The notes below the pieces were generated by a model. The model searched no databases, had not been told where the DNA came from, and saw only the letters and a program-made list of their open reading frames with translations. This document shows, piece by piece, positions 34,931-45,339 of a stretch of DNA of 64,000 nt. The stretch covers positions 62,001-126,000 of the forward strand of contig NZ_LMRF01000005.1 of NCBI RefSeq assembly GCF_001424755.1, read 5' to 3'. This DNA comes from Marmoricola sp. Leaf446 (lineage in GTDB: Bacteria; Actinomycetota; Actinomycetes; Propionibacteriales; Nocardioidaceae). The stretch's first letter is position 1. The number at the start of each line of letters is the position of its first letter. The position numbers and the translations under genes were made by a program.

Positions 34931-36391
34931 ATGTTCCGCAACCGGATGCCCCACTACGAGGTGCTCTCCGCCGACGCCATGGCCACGCTCGACAAGGGCT
35001 GGCGCCGGCTGGTCTCGGAGCTGGGCGTGGAGTTCATGAGCCAGCGCGCGCTCGACCTGCTCGCCGCCGAGGGCCAGCAGGTCGAGGGCGACAACGTGAA
35101 GTTCGACCCCGACTGGATCCTGGCCCAGGTCGCGAAGGCGCCCCGCGAGTTCGACCTGCAGGCCCGCAACCCCGAGCACACCGTCCACGTCGGCGGCGAC
35201 GCGATGGCCTTCGGCGCGGTCTACGGCCCGCCGTTCGTCCGGCAGGGCGACGTACGCCGCGACGCGACGATGGAGGACTTCCGCAACTTCACCAAGCTGG
35301 CCCAGGTCTTCCCGGTCCTCGACTCCGCGGGCGGCGTGATCTGCGAGCCCAACGACACCCCGCTCGACAGCCGCCACCTCGACATGACCTACGCGCTGGC
35401 CACGCTGACCGACAAGCCGTTCATGGGCAACGTCGTCTCGGGCCCCAACGCCCGCGACACCATCGAGCTGACCTCGATCCTGCTCGGCGGGTCGGCGGGC
35501 CGCGAGGCCGGCCGGGCCAGCATGGAGCAGACCCCGGCGCTGATCTCGCTGATCAACTGCAACTCCCCGCTGCGGTGGGACGACCGGATGCTCGACTCGC
35601 TCTTCGAGTACGCCGAGGCCAACCAGGCCGTCGTGCTCACGCCGTTCATCCTGATGGGCGCGATGTCGCCGGTGACCATCCCGGCGGCGCTGGTGCAGCA
35701 GATCGCCGAGGCGCTGACCGGCATCGCGCTGGCGCAGACCATCCGCCCGGGCTGCCCGGTCGTGTTCGGGTCGTTCCTGTCCAACATCGACATGCAGTCG
35801 GGATCGCCCACCTTCGGCACGCCCGAGTCGGGCATGGGCCTGCTCTGCACCGGTCAGATCGCACGCCACTTCGGGCTGCCGTTCCGCTCCGGCGGCACGC
35901 TGACCTCCTCGCAGGTGCCGGACGCGCAGGCCGGCTACGAGGCGCTGATGACGCTGCTGCCGACCTTCCTGGCCGGCACCAACTGGGTGATGCACTCGGC
36001 CGGCTGGCTCGAGGGCGGCCTGGTCGCGGGCTACGAGAAGTTCATCGTCGACGTCGAGCTGCTGCAGATGATGCGCGCCGAGTTCACCCCGCTCGAGATC
36101 GACGAGGCCTCGCTGGCGTTCGGCGCCCACGAGGAGGTCGGCGCGGGCGGCCACTTCCTGGGCGCGATGCACACCATGGAGCGGTTCCGCACCTGCTTCT
36201 ACCGGCCGCTGCTGTCCTCCTCGGAGAACTACGAGAAGTGGTCGCGCAACGGCGGGCTGGACGCCGCGGCCCGCGCCTCGAAGATCTACGCCGACCGGCT
36301 GGAGTCCTACGAGCAGCCGCCCCTCGACGAGGCCGTCCGGGAGGAGATGGAAGAGTTCGTCGTACGCCGTCGCAAGGAGCTCGGGGACTGA
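34931..36391 (+). CDS. MttB-family methyltransferase, non-pyrrolysine (glycine betaine MtgB-like)
   Basis: 486 residues from ATG 34931 with GAGGAG upstream; a GTG at 34790 would add unrelated sequence across the operator. The sequence fits the trimethylamine methyltransferase superfamily along its length (GWRRLVSELGVEFMS, AFGAVYGPPFVRQG, NCNSPLRWDDRML, GSFLSNIDMQSGSPTFGTPE, MHSAGWLEGGLVAGYEKF). There is no in-frame amber codon, so it belongs to the pyrrolysine-free branch that includes glycine betaine methyltransferase MtgB. Expected role: methyl transfer from betaine to Co(I) corrinoid, leaving dimethylglycine. Neighbouring choline oxidation, betaine transport and dimethylglycine genes support betaine over other quaternary amines. 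Confidence 0.87.
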   Translation: MFRNRMPHYEVLSADAMATLDKGWRRLVSELGVEFMSQRALDLLAAEGQQVEGDNVKFDPDWILAQVAKAPREFDLQARNPEHTVHVGGDAMAFGAVYGPPFVRQGDVRRDATMEDFRNFTKLAQVFPVLDSAGGVICEPNDTPLDSRHLDMTYALATLTDKPFMGNVVSGPNARDTIELTSILLGGSAGREAGRASMEQTPALISLINCNSPLRWDDRMLDSLFEYAEANQAVVLTPFILMGAMSPVTIPAALVQQIAEALTGIALAQTIRPGCPVVFGSFLSNIDMQSGSPTFGTPESGMGLLCTGQIARHFGLPFRSGGTLTSSQVPDAQAGYEALMTLLPTFLAGTNWVMHSAGWLEGGLVAGYEKFIVDVELLQMMRAEFTPLEIDEASLAFGAHEEVGAGGHFLGAMHTMERFRTCFYRPLLSSSENYEKWSRNGGLDAAARASKIYADRLESYEQPPLDEAVREEMEEFVVRRRKELGD

Positions 36392-37287
36392 TGGTCACAC
36401 CTGCGTCCACCAACGCCGGACCACCGTCCGGCGACTTCGTGCTCGCGCTCGACTGCCCCGACCGGCCCGGCATCGTGCACGCGGTCACGGGCTTCCTGGT
36501 GCGCCACGGCGGCAACATCGTGGAGAGCCAGCAGTTCGGCGACCGGCTCAACGGGCGCTTCTTCATGCGCATCGACTTCGCGATGACCACGCCGCCCCGG
36601 GACCGGCCGACGGTGGAGCAGCTGCGGACGGACTTCGCCGCGGTGGCCGAGACGTTCGAGATGACCTTCGAGCTGTGGGACGCGGTGACGCCGTACCGCA
36701 CCCTGATCATGGTCAGCAAGCACCTGCACTGCCTCAACGACCTGCTCTTCCGGCACTCGACCGGGTCGCTGCACGTGGACATCCCGGTGGTGGTCTCCAA
36801 CCACCGCGACGCCGAGCCGCTGGTGCGCTCCCACGGCCTGGAGTTCCGCCACATCCCGGTCACGGCGGCGAGCAAGGCCGACGCCGAGGCCGAGCTGATG
36901 GCCCTGCACGAGGAGCTCGACATCCACCTCGTGGTGCTGGCGCGCTACATGCAGGTGCTCTCCGACGACGTCTGCCGCCGACTCTCGGGCCAGGCGATCA
37001 ACATCCACCACTCGTTCCTGCCGAGCTTCAAGGGCGCCAAGCCCTACCACCAGGCCTTCGACCGCGGCGTGAAGCTCATCGGCGCGACCGCGCACTACGT
37101 CACCGCCGACCTCGACGAGGGCCCCATCATCGAGCAGGACGTCATCCGCGTCGACCACAACCACGACCAGGACCAGCTGGTCGCGGCCGGTCGCGACGTC
37201 GAGGCCGCGGTGCTCTCGCGGGCCGTGCGCTGGCACAGCGAGTCGCGGGTGCGCCTCGACGGCCACCGCACGGTGGTCTTCCGCTGA
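36391..37287 (+). CDS. purU: formyltetrahydrofolate deformylase
   Basis: 298 residues; the ATG shares one base with the MttB stop (TGATG). An N-terminal ACT domain (LDCPDRPGIVHAVTGFL, about residues 15-90) precedes a formyltransferase-type catalytic domain with NIHHSFLPSFKGAKPYHQ and TADLDEGPIIEQD, holding the conserved Asn, His and Asp. It hydrolyses 10-formyl-THF to formate and THF. Coupling to the MttB gene suggests it regenerates THF and vents excess one-carbon units from betaine demethylation. Confidence 0.93.
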   Translation: MVTPASTNAGPPSGDFVLALDCPDRPGIVHAVTGFLVRHGGNIVESQQFGDRLNGRFFMRIDFAMTTPPRDRPTVEQLRTDFAAVAETFEMTFELWDAVTPYRTLIMVSKHLHCLNDLLFRHSTGSLHVDIPVVVSNHRDAEPLVRSHGLEFRHIPVTAASKADAEAELMALHEELDIHLVVLARYMQVLSDDVCRRLSGQAINIHHSFLPSFKGAKPYHQAFDRGVKLIGATAHYVTADLDEGPIIEQDVIRVDHNHDQDQLVAAGRDVEAAVLSRAVRWHSESRVRLDGHRTVVFR

Positions 37288-37337
37288 CGGCCCGGCCGGT
37301 GGGCTAGCGCGACTGTCCTATTCAGGGCATTTAAGAG

Positions 37338-37362
37338 GTTTCATCCGCTTCGGGGTGGGAAC
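37338..37362 (+). promoter_or_regulatory. possible SigB/SigF-type promoter of the sensor kinase
   Basis: GTTT (37338-37341), a 15-nt spacer and GGGAAC (37357-37362) resemble the GTTT-N14/15-GGGTAT class used by general-stress sigma factors. The distance to the ATG at 37371 would make the transcript leaderless. Only a pattern match. Confidence 0.3.
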
Positions 37363-37370
37363 GTACCTCC

Positions 37371-39194
37371 ATGCCGTCGCCGCGCCTCCGGGCGTCCCCG
37401 GGCCTCGACCGGGCCGTGCTGCGGCTCGGTGCGGCCCTCGTCGGGTCGCTGCTCGTGCTGTCGTGCGTCGTCATCCTCGGTGGGCAGTCGTGGGGCCCGG
37501 TGAACAGCGACTCGGTCGGCGTCCTGGCCGCCGCGCTCGCCTCGGTCTGCGCGTCGTACGCCGCCCTGCGCAACACCGGCCCGATGCGACTGTCCTGGCT
37601 GCTGTTTGCGCTGATGATCCTGCTCAACACCGTGGCGGCGTCGTACTGGCTCGCCGACGGCGGCTCCGACGGCACCCGCTCGCTGTCCTGGTCCGACGCG
37701 CTCTACCTCGCCGCGGTCGTGCCCGCGGGCGTCGCACTGCTGCGCTACCCGATGGCGAGCGGCCTGCGGCGCGCCTGGCGACCGGCGCTGCTCGACGGCC
37801 TGGTGGTGGCCTCCTCGACGCTGCTGCTCAGCATGGCGCTCGGCCTGAGCGAGGTGGCGCGGACCCTGACCGGCACCCGCGCCTTCGTGTTCCTGGTCTA
37901 CCCCGTGATGGACGTCGTCATCATGTCGCTGCTGGTCGTGCTGCTGCTCCGCACGGCCGGACGGCTGCGCGTCGACGTCGTGCTGATCGCCTCCACCTTC
38001 GCCGTCTTCGCGGTCGCCGACCTGGGCTTCGCGCTGAGCAGCGTGCGCGACGAGCAGCTGGGCGACGCCTACCTGCTGGGGTACGTCGTGGCCGCGCTCC
38101 TGCTCGCCGGCTCCGCGCTGGCCGCCGCGACGCTCGAGACCCGCGTCCGCCGGCTGCTGCCCCACCTCACCGGGCCGGTCGCCCCGCTGCTGCCCGACCT
38201 CGCCGCCTTCGCCGCGCTCGGCGTCGCCGTGGTCGCCGGCGTCAGCGACACCGCGCAGGCGGTCCTGGTCGCGCTCGTCCTCGGGATCACCGGCCTGCGC
38301 CAGGTGCTGCTGACCACCACCAACCTGCGGCTGCGCGGCGACCTCGAGCGCCGCGTCGCCGACCGCACCCAGGAGCTGGAGCAGCTCACCGCCGAGCACC
38401 GGCGCCTGGACGCCATGAAGCAGGAGTTCGTCTCCGCCGTCAGCCACGAGCTGCGCACCCCGCTCACCGCCATCCGCGGCTCGCTCGAGCTGCTGGCCGA
38501 CGGCGATGCCGGCGAGCTGCCCGCCCCCGCCCGGCCGGTGGTGGAGATGGCCGCGCGAGGCAGCGAACGGCTGTCCCGACTGGTCGACGACATCATCGAC
38601 CTCGAGCGTCTCGAGAGCGGCGAGTTCGGCGTCCACCCCGCCCCGCACGACCTGCTCCCGCTGCTGGCCGACGCCGTCGGGTCGCTGAGCGTGCTGGCGT
38701 GCGACGCCGGCGTCGTGGTCCGGATCGCCGCCTGCCCCGCCCGGGTCGTGTGCGACGGCGACCGGATCACCCAGGCGCTGGTCAACCTGGTCGGCAACGC
38801 CCTGAAGTTCACCCCGCCCGGCGGCACCGTCACCGTCGACGCCCGCCGCACGGGCGAGGCCCTGCTGGTCTCGGTCGCCGACACGGGTCGGGGCATCCCC
38901 CCGGGCGAGCTCGAGGCCGTCTTCGACCGCTTCCACCAGGTCGAGCCCGACGACGCCCGGCAGCAGTCCGGCACCGGTCTCGGGCTCTCCATCACGCGCC
39001 GCATCGTCGAGGCCAACGGCGGCCGCATCTGGGCCGAGAGCGAGCCGGGCGTCGGCTCGAGGTTCTCCTTCACGCTGCCGCTCGCGGACGACGGCGCTGC
39101 CGGCGGGTCGGACGTCGGGTCCGTCCCCCACCCCGTCGCCACAGCGGGCCCGGGTCCGCTGCTGCGGGTCGCGGTCGGCCTGGTCGGGCCCTGA
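37371..39194 (+). CDS. membrane sensor histidine kinase (orphan)
   Basis: 607 residues. Around nine hydrophobic helices occupy the first 310 residues, forming an integral-membrane sensor rather than a large extracellular one. A short coiled region ([20 protein letters not shown]) leads to the dimerisation/phosphoacceptor helix with H359 in [16 protein letters not shown]. The ATPase has N box [12 protein letters not shown]1 DTGRGIP and G2 [14 protein letters not shown]. No response regulator lies nearby. It interrupts the betaine island, and nothing in sequence shows it regulates that pathway. Confidence 0.88.
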   Translation: MPSPRLRASPGLDRAVLRLGAALVGSLLVLSCVVILGGQSWGPVNSDSVGVLAAALASVCASYAALRNTGPMRLSWLLFALMILLNTVAASYWLADGGSDGTRSLSWSDALYLAAVVPAGVALLRYPMASGLRRAWRPALLDGLVVASSTLLLSMALGLSEVARTLTGTRAFVFLVYPVMDVVIMSLLVVLLLRTAGRLRVDVVLIASTFAVFAVADLGFALSSVRDEQLGDAYLLGYVVAALLLAGSALAAATLETRVRRLLPHLTGPVAPLLPDLAAFAALGVAVVAGVSDTAQAVLVALVLGITGLRQVLLTTTNLRLRGDLERRVADRTQELEQLTAEHRRLDAMKQEFVSAVSHELRTPLTAIRGSLELLADGDAGELPAPARPVVEMAARGSERLSRLVDDIIDLERLESGEFGVHPAPHDLLPLLADAVGSLSVLACDAGVVVRIAACPARVVCDGDRITQALVNLVGNALKFTPPGGTVTVDARRTGEALLVSVADTGRGIPPGELEAVFDRFHQVEPDDARQQSGTGLGLSITRRIVEANGGRIWAESEPGVGSRFSFTLPLADDGAAGGSDVGSVPHPVATAGPGPLLRVAVGLVGP

Positions 39195-39213
39195 CCCGCG
39201 GCCGCAGGCTGCC

Positions 39214-39894
39214 TCAGCCCGCCTGGTGGCTCGCCTCGACGGCCAGCCGGTCGACGAGGTCGTTCATCGGGTGTCCGGAGTGGCCCTTGACCCAGCGGAA
39301 CGACACGTCGCCGCGCTCCTCGACCAGGTCGATCAGCGGCTCCCACAGGTCGCGGTTGGCCACCGGCTTCTTGGCCGAGTTGACCCAGCCGCGCGAGCGC
39401 CAGCCGACCCACCACCCGTTCTTGAAGCAGTTCACGACGTACGTCGAGTCGCTAACCACCACCAGCGGCCCCGGCAGCGCCACGATCGCCTCGTAGGCCG
39501 CCCGCACCTCCATCCGCTGGTTGGTGGTCGCCGGGTCGTGGCCCGATCCCTGCGGCCCGTCCTGCACCGCCCACGCCCAGCCGCCGGGGCCGGGATTGCC
39601 CCGGCACGCGCCGTCGGTGAACGCGACCGTGGTGCCGGCCGGCACCGGCTCGTCGGCCGTCTGCACCATCGGGACGCGCTTCGCGGTCCGCTTCGCGGCC
39701 TTCGCGGCCGGGGCCTTGGCGGGGGCCTTGGCCAGGGCCTTCGCAGGCGCGTCGCTGTCGGTCGGGGCCGCGCCCGCACAGGCGGCGTGGACCCAGGCGG
39801 AGCCGTCGGCGGAGCGCACGATCTCCTCGCCGGGCGCGATCCGGGTCGGGCAGGCGGCGCACCGGGTGGCGTACTTGGCGAGCATGGGCGCCAT
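39214..39894 (-). CDS. rnhA: ribonuclease HI with N-terminal zinc-finger-like module
   Basis: 226 residues from ATG 39894 (ATG 39885 is an alternative). The catalytic domain (about 85-226) has all four acidic residues: D in FTDGACRGNPGPGGW, E in QRMEVRAAYEA, D in VVSDSTYVV and D in VDRLAVEAS, plus the histidine in KGHSGHP. It cleaves RNA in RNA-DNA hybrids. In front is a small cysteine/histidine module (CAACPTRI ... WVHAAC) followed by an alanine-lysine-proline linker like that of histone H1, likely to bind nucleic acid. Divergent from the IclR gene by 69 nt. Confidence 0.9.
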   Translation of the reverse strand: MAPMLAKYATRCAACPTRIAPGEEIVRSADGSAWVHAACAGAAPTDSDAPAKALAKAPAKAPAAKAAKRTAKRVPMVQTADEPVPAGTTVAFTDGACRGNPGPGGWAWAVQDGPQGSGHDPATTNQRMEVRAAYEAIVALPGPLVVVSDSTYVVNCFKNGWWVGWRSRGWVNSAKKPVANRDLWEPLIDLVEERGDVSFRWVKGHSGHPMNDLVDRLAVEASHQAG

Positions 39895-39963
39895 TGTGTC
39901 GCCCCGCCCCACCACCCACGCACCCACCTGGCGGAGTTGCGCGATGAGGTCTAGGTTCGCGCC

Positions 39964-40758
39964 ATGAGCAACACGGCATCGGACGAGGAGCTGCTGCCGG
40001 CCGCCCCGGGGGGCGTGCAGTCCGTCGACCGGGCACTGCGGATCCTCGAGATCCTGGCACGCTCGGGCGAGTCGGGGGTGACCGAGGTCGCCGCGGCCCT
40101 CGCGGTGCACAAGAGCACCGCCTTCCGGCTGGTGGCCACGCTGGAGCAGCACGGGCTGGTCGAGCAGGTCGAGGGCCGGGGCAAGTACCGCCTCGGGGTC
40201 GGCCTGCTCCGTCTCGCCGGGGCCACCAGCGCCCGGCTCGACGTGGTGCAGGAGGCCCGGCCGCTGTGCAAGCAGCTGGCCACCGCGACCGGGGAGACGG
40301 TCAACCTGGCCACGCTCAGCGGCGGGTCGGCGCTCTACCTCGACCAGGTGGCCGGACCGAGCGCGCTGCAGCCGCACAACTGGGTGGGGCAGCACATCCC
40401 GCTGCACGCCACCAGCAACGGCAAGGTGCTGATGGCCTGGCTCGAGGACGACGAGCTCAAGCAGCTGCTGGGCCGGCTGCCGTCGTACACCGGGCTGACC
40501 ATCACCTCGCGGGCCGCGCTGCGCAAGGAGCTGGAGCTGGTCCGCGAGCAGGGCTACGCCCTCGCCGTCGACGAGCTCGAGGTCGGCCTGGCCGCGGCCG
40601 CGGCGCCGGTGCGCAACGCCCACGGTGACGTCGTCTGCTCGGTGAGCGTCTCGGGACCGACCTTCCGGCTGACCGACGAGCGGATGCCACACGTGCTCCC
40701 GCTGCTGGTCGAGGCGGCCGACGAGCTCTCCCACCGCCTCGGCTGGGGCGCCCGGTGA
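39964..40758 (+). CDS. IclR-family regulator (choline/betaine genes)
   Basis: 264 residues from ATG 39964. HTH: GVTEVAAALAVHKSTAFRLV after the conserved SVDRALRILEILA; effector domain: HATSNGKVLMAWL and VDELEVGLAAAAAPV. It is paralogous to the IclR at 33951-34733. Lying 161 nt upstream of betB on the same strand, it is the obvious candidate regulator of the choline oxidation/transport operon, though co-transcription is uncertain. Confidence 0.87.
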   Translation: MSNTASDEELLPAAPGGVQSVDRALRILEILARSGESGVTEVAAALAVHKSTAFRLVATLEQHGLVEQVEGRGKYRLGVGLLRLAGATSARLDVVQEARPLCKQLATATGETVNLATLSGGSALYLDQVAGPSALQPHNWVGQHIPLHATSNGKVLMAWLEDDELKQLLGRLPSYTGLTITSRAALRKELELVREQGYALAVDELEVGLAAAAAPVRNAHGDVVCSVSVSGPTFRLTDERMPHVLPLLVEAADELSHRLGWGAR

Positions 40759-40831
40759 AGCGCCCGGCGAGACGCCCGGTGGGGCGCCGGGGCCGGGGGC
40801 GGCTCGGTCTGCACCGCGACCACCCCGCACC

Positions 40832-40860
40832 TTGACGGGGACCCTCCCCGACCCGATGGT
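40832..40860 (+). promoter_or_regulatory. candidate promoter of the choline operon
   Basis: TTGACG (40832-40837), a 17-nt spacer and a weak GATGGT -10 lie 60-90 nt before betB. The spacer contains the stem CGGGG/CCCCG. Pattern-based only. Confidence 0.35.
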
Positions 40861-40919
40861 GTCCACGACGACGCCGCTCGGTCGCCCCGCAGGCGCCGAC
40901 GGCCAGGACGGATGAGCAG

Positions 40920-42401
40920 ATGCCCGAGAACTTCATCGCCGGAGCCTGGACCTCGGCGCGCGCCGGCGGTCGTCGCGAGATCCGCTGCCCCGCCGACGGC
41001 GCGCTGGTGGCTGAGGTCGACGAGTCGACGCAGGTCGACACCGAGGCGGCCGTGGCCGCGGCCCGTGCCGCGTTCGACGAGGGCACCTGGCCCGGCACCA
41101 GCGCCCGCGAGCGCGGCGACCTGCTGCTCCGCGTGGCCGACCTGCTCCAGCGCGACCGGGCCGAGCTCGCGCGCGCGGAATCCCTCGACACCGGCAAGCG
41201 GCTCGCCGAGAGCGAGCTCGACATCGACGACGTCACCAGCGTCTTCCGCCACTTCGGCCACGTCGCCGACGCGGGCGCCGGGCGGGTCGTCGACACCGGC
41301 AACCCCGGCGTCGTCAGCCGCGTCGTCACCGAGCCGGTCGGGGTCTGCGGCCTGATCACGCCGTGGAACTACCCGCTGCTCCAGGTCTCGTGGAAGGTCG
41401 CACCCGCGCTCGCCGCCGGCTGCACCTTCGTGATCAAGCCCAGCGAGCTCTCGCCCAGCACGGCGATCCACCTGCTGCGCCTGCTCGACGAGGCCGGGCT
41501 GCCCCCGGGCGTCGGCAACCTCGTCCTCGGCGACGGGCCCCACGCCGGCGCGCTGCTGAGCGAGGACCCCCGCGTCGACCTCGTCTCCTTCACCGGCGGC
41601 CTGGAGACCGGCAAGCGCATCATGGCCGCGGCCTCGCGCACGGTGAAGAAGGTCGCCCTCGAGCTCGGCGGCAAGAACCCCAACATCGTCTTCGCCGACG
41701 CCGACCTCGAGGTCGCGCTCGACATGGCGCTGACCGCGGTGTTCCTGCACTCCGGCCAGGTCTGCTCCGCCGGCGCCCGGCTGCTCGTCGAGGACGCGGT
41801 CGCCCAGGACTTCACCGCCGAGCTCGTGCGCCGCGCCGCCGCCATCCGGCTCGGCGGCCCCTTCGACGAGCACGCCGAGACCGGGGCCCTGATCTCGCAG
41901 GCGCACCTCGACAAGGTCACGGCCTACGTCGAGGCCGGGGTGGCCGAGGGCGCCACCGTCCTCGTCGGCGGCCACCGGGTGACCGACGGCGACCTGGCCC
42001 AGGGGTTCTTCTTCGCCCCGACCGTGCTGGGGGACGTGCACTCCTCGATGAGCGTGGCCCAGGACGAGTCGTTCGGGCCGGTGCTGACCGTGGAGACCTT
42101 CAGCGGCGAGGACGAGGCGGTCCGCATCGCCAACGACTCGATCTACGGCCTGGCCGGCGCGGTGTGGACCCGCGACGCGGGCCGGGGCCAGCGGGTGGCG
42201 GCCCGGCTGCGGATGGGCACGGTGTGGATCAACGACTACCACCCCTACGTCGCCCAGGCCGAGTGGGGCGGCTACAAGCAGTCGGGCATCGGACGCGAGC
42301 TCGGCGAGCACGGCCTGGCGGAGTACCAGGAGGTCAAGCACGTCTGGCACAACATCGCGCCGGCGCGATCGGACTGGTTCGCCGACGGGAGCGCGTCGTG
42401 A
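40920..42401 (+). CDS. betB: betaine aldehyde dehydrogenase
   Basis: 493 residues from ATG 40920. NAD-dependent aldehyde dehydrogenase with general base E248 in LELGGKNPN and nucleophile C282 in HSGQVCSAG; cofactor segment [14 protein letters not shown] and C-terminal [14 protein letters not shown]. Length and sequence fit glycine betaine aldehyde dehydrogenases; context with a choline dehydrogenase overlapping by 4 nt makes betaine aldehyde the likely substrate. Other amino-aldehydes remain possible. Confidence 0.87.
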   Translation: MPENFIAGAWTSARAGGRREIRCPADGALVAEVDESTQVDTEAAVAAARAAFDEGTWPGTSARERGDLLLRVADLLQRDRAELARAESLDTGKRLAESELDIDDVTSVFRHFGHVADAGAGRVVDTGNPGVVSRVVTEPVGVCGLITPWNYPLLQVSWKVAPALAAGCTFVIKPSELSPSTAIHLLRLLDEAGLPPGVGNLVLGDGPHAGALLSEDPRVDLVSFTGGLETGKRIMAAASRTVKKVALELGGKNPNIVFADADLEVALDMALTAVFLHSGQVCSAGARLLVEDAVAQDFTAELVRRAAAIRLGGPFDEHAETGALISQAHLDKVTAYVEAGVAEGATVLVGGHRVTDGDLAQGFFFAPTVLGDVHSSMSVAQDESFGPVLTVETFSGEDEAVRIANDSIYGLAGAVWTRDAGRGQRVAARLRMGTVWINDYHPYVAQAEWGGYKQSGIGRELGEHGLAEYQEVKHVWHNIAPARSDWFADGSAS

Positions 42402-44236
42402 GCCGCCGCGACCGCTACGACTTCGTCATCGTCGGGGGCGGCTCGGCGGGGTGCGCCCTGGCCAACCGGCTCAGCGCCGACCCCTCCACCACCGTGCTCG
42501 TGCTGGAGGCGGGCCGCACCGACCGGTTCGACCCGCTGATCCACGCGCCGGCGGCGCTGCCGTTCCCGATCGGCAACCCGCTCTACGACTGGCGCTACGA
42601 GTCCGAGCCGGAGCCGGGCATGGGCGGCCGCCGGGTCTACCACGCCCGCGGCAAGGTGCTCGGGGGCTCGAGCTCGATCAACGGGATGATCTTCCAGCGC
42701 GGCAACCCGATGGACTACGAGCGCTGGGCCGCTGACCCCGGCCTGGAGCGCTGGGACTACCGCCACTGCCTGCCCTACTTCCGACGCATGGAGTCGCTCG
42801 TGCTGCCCGACGGACAGGTCGGCGCCGACGCCTGGCGCGGCGGGTCCGGCCCGCTCGTCCTCGAGCGCAGCCCGGCGACCAACCCGCTGTTCAGCGCCTT
42901 CTTCGAGGCTGCCCAGCAGGCGGGCTACCCGCGCTCGGACGACGTCAACGGCTACCGCCAGGAGGGGTTCGGGCGCTTCGACCGCAACATCGTCCGGGGC
43001 GTGCGGATGTCGGCCGCCCGGGCCTACCTCCACCCCGTGATGCACCGGCCCAACCTCACCGTCGAGACCTTCGCCCAGGCGACCCGGGTGCGCTTCGAGG
43101 GCACGCGGGCCGTCGGCGTCGACTACCTGCGCGGCGGCCGCGCCCGGCGCCACGCCGCCGCGGGCGAGGTGCTGCTGTGCGGCGGCGCCATCGGCACGCC
43201 CCAGCTGCTCCAGCTCTCCGGCGTGGGCGACCCCGACCACCTGCGGCCCCTGGGCGTCGAGGTGGTCCACGACCTGCCCGGCGTGGGCGAGAACCTCCAG
43301 GACCACCTCGAGGTCTACGTCCAGCACGCCTCGCTCCAGCCGGTCTCCATCGTGGAGGGACTGAAGTGGCGCAACCGGCCGCTGGTCGGGCTGGAGTGGC
43401 TGGTCCGGCGCACCGGCACCGCCGCGTCCAACCACTTCGAGGGCGGGGGCTTCGCCCGCAGCAACGACGACGTCGACTGGCCCAACCTGATGTTCCACTT
43501 CCTGCCCATCGCGATCCGCTACGACGGGTCGCCCCCGGCCGGGCAGGACCGCTACGCCCACGGCTACCAGGTCCACGTGGGCCCGATGTATGCCGACACC
43601 CGCGGCTGGGTCCGCATCGACAGCACCGACCCGCGGCGCAAGCCGAGGATGCAGTTCAACTACCTCACCACGCCCAACGACCGCCGGGAGTGGGTCGAGG
43701 CCGTCCGGGTCGCCCGCGAGATCCTGGGCCAGCCGGCGTTCGCGCCGTTCGACGGCGGTGAGCTGTCGCCCGGGGCGGATGTGGAGACCGACGAGGAGAT
43801 CCTCGACTGGGTGCGTCGGGACGCCGAGACCGCGCTGCACCCGTCCTGCACGGCCAAGATGGGTCTCGACGCGGGCTCGGTCACCCACCCCGACTCGCTG
43901 CGGGTCCACGGGGTCGAGGGGCTCCGGGTGGTGGACGCCAGCGTGTTCCCCTACGTCACCAACGGCAACATCTACGCCCCGGTGATGATGGTCGCCGAGA
44001 AGGCGGCCGACCTGGTCCTGGGCAACACCCCGCTCGCGCCGACGGACACGCCGTACTACCGCCACCGCGGCGGCTCCCCGCTCCACCCTCCCGGTGACCC
44101 CCGCAACGACAGCGAGCCGGTGCCGCCGCGCGTCGCCGCGGCGTACGGCCGCTCGATCCACCCGCACCAGCACCCCGGCGCCGCCCGCCAGGACGACCTG
44201 GCGCCCATCCCCGCGACAGCTGAGGACACGCCATGA
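42398..44236 (+). CDS. betA: GMC oxidoreductase, choline dehydrogenase-like
   Basis: 612 residues from GTG 42398, overlapping betB by 4 nt. The FAD motif is [16 protein letters not shown] at residues 9-24; GMC signatures follow ([35 protein letters not shown]). The active-site region is HPSCTAKMG and the C-terminal histidine/asparagine part is [12 protein letters not shown]. It should oxidise choline to betaine aldehyde. It is about 50 residues longer than typical BetA because of a proline/histidine-rich C-terminal tail of unknown role (after [10 protein letters not shown]), running into the ABC ATPase start with a 4-nt overlap. Confidence 0.87.
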   Translation: MSRRDRYDFVIVGGGSAGCALANRLSADPSTTVLVLEAGRTDRFDPLIHAPAALPFPIGNPLYDWRYESEPEPGMGGRRVYHARGKVLGGSSSINGMIFQRGNPMDYERWAADPGLERWDYRHCLPYFRRMESLVLPDGQVGADAWRGGSGPLVLERSPATNPLFSAFFEAAQQAGYPRSDDVNGYRQEGFGRFDRNIVRGVRMSAARAYLHPVMHRPNLTVETFAQATRVRFEGTRAVGVDYLRGGRARRHAAAGEVLLCGGAIGTPQLLQLSGVGDPDHLRPLGVEVVHDLPGVGENLQDHLEVYVQHASLQPVSIVEGLKWRNRPLVGLEWLVRRTGTAASNHFEGGGFARSNDDVDWPNLMFHFLPIAIRYDGSPPAGQDRYAHGYQVHVGPMYADTRGWVRIDSTDPRRKPRMQFNYLTTPNDRREWVEAVRVAREILGQPAFAPFDGGELSPGADVETDEEILDWVRRDAETALHPSCTAKMGLDAGSVTHPDSLRVHGVEGLRVVDASVFPYVTNGNIYAPVMMVAEKAADLVLGNTPLAPTDTPYYRHRGGSPLHPPGDPRNDSEPVPPRVAAAYGRSIHPHQHPGAARQDDLAPIPATAEDTP

Positions 44237-45339
44237 CCGCCACCGACGCCCGGCCCACCCCCGACGCCACCGGCCGCACCGGCGGGGCCGGCCTCGAGGT
44301 CCGTGACCTGTGGAAGATCTTCGGCCCCAAGGCCGACAGGATCATCGGCACGCCGGACGCCGAGCTCTCGCGCGCCGACCTCAAGGCCAAGACCGGCTGC
44401 GTGGTGGGCGTCAAGGACGTCTCCTTCGACGTCGCGCCGGGCGAGGTGTTCGTGGTGATGGGCCTCTCCGGCTCGGGCAAGTCCACGTTGGTGCGCTGCC
44501 TGACCCGGCTGATCGAGCCCACCCACGGCACCGTGCGGATCGGCGACGACGAGGTGACCAGCTGCTCGGAGTCCCAGCTGCGCGAGCTGCGCCGCCACCA
44601 GGTCTCGATGGTGTTCCAGCACTTCGGGCTGCTGCCCCACAAGCAGGTCATCGACAACGTCGCCTACGGCCTCGAGGTCCGCGGGATGAGCAAGAAGGAG
44701 CGGCGCGCCAAGGCCGGCGAGGTCGTCGACCTAGTGGGTCTCTCGGGCTACGAGACCAGCTACCCCGACCAGCTCTCCGGCGGCATGCAGCAGCGCGTCG
44801 GCCTGGCGCGGGCGCTGGCCGGCGACCCGTCGATGCTGCTCTTCGACGAGCCGTTCTCCGCGCTCGACCCGCTGATCCGTCGTGACATGCAGAACGAGGT
44901 CATCCGGCTGCACCGCGAGGTCGGCAAGACGATGGTCTTCATCACCCACGACCTCGCCGAGGCGCTCAAGCTCGGCGACCGGATCATGATCCTGCGCGAC
45001 GGCGAGGTGGTGCAGGTCGGCACGCCCGACGAGGTGGTGGGCGCCCCGGCCGACGACTACGTCGCCGACTTCACCTCCGACGTCCCCCGCTCCCACGTGC
45101 TGACGCTGAAGTGGGTGATGCGGCCCCCGCGCCCCGACGACTCCTCCGAGGGCCCGGTGATGAGCTCCTCGACCATCGTGCGCGAGGCCGCCCAGGCGGC
45201 GCTGGCCTCCGACCACCCGGTGCGCGTCGTCGACGACGGCGAGCTGGTGGGCATCGTCGACGACGACGCCATCCTGCGGGTCGTGGTCGCCGAGCAGGCC
45301 CCGCCCTCGGCCCGACAGGGGTCGGGCGAGCGCCGATGA
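44233..45339 (+). CDS. glycine betaine/choline ABC transporter ATPase (ProV/OpuAA type)
   Basis: 368 residues. Walker [16 protein letters not shown]-loop [11 protein letters not shown], signature [15 protein letters not shown], Walker [21 protein letters not shown] and switch [13 protein letters not shown] all match quaternary amine transporters (QAT family). The N-terminal WKIFGPK motif is typical of ProV. A single CBS-like half (about 290-360, [18 protein letters not shown]) may sense ionic strength or nucleotide. It overlaps betA upstream and the permease downstream by 4 nt. Confidence 0.92.
   Translation: MTATDARPTPDATGRTGGAGLEVRDLWKIFGPKADRIIGTPDAELSRADLKAKTGCVVGVKDVSFDVAPGEVFVVMGLSGSGKSTLVRCLTRLIEPTHGTVRIGDDEVTSCSESQLRELRRHQVSMVFQHFGLLPHKQVIDNVAYGLEVRGMSKKERRAKAGEVVDLVGLSGYETSYPDQLSGGMQQRVGLARALAGDPSMLLFDEPFSALDPLIRRDMQNEVIRLHREVGKTMVFITHDLAEALKLGDRIMILRDGEVVQVGTPDEVVGAPADDYVADFTSDVPRSHVLTLKWVMRPPRPDDSSEGPVMSSSTIVREAAQAALASDHPVRVVDDGELVGIVDDDAILRVVVAEQAPPSARQGSGERR

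Noticed and set aside
34931-36391. Pyrrolysine-containing MttB
   Set aside because: The whole frame is open with no in-frame TAG, so it is a non-pyrrolysine homologue.
37341-39131. 596-residue minus-strand open frame across the sensor kinase
   Set aside because: Antisense shadow of the kinase gene, rich in Gly/Gln/Ala/Val without domain features; the plus-strand frame has complete kinase motifs.
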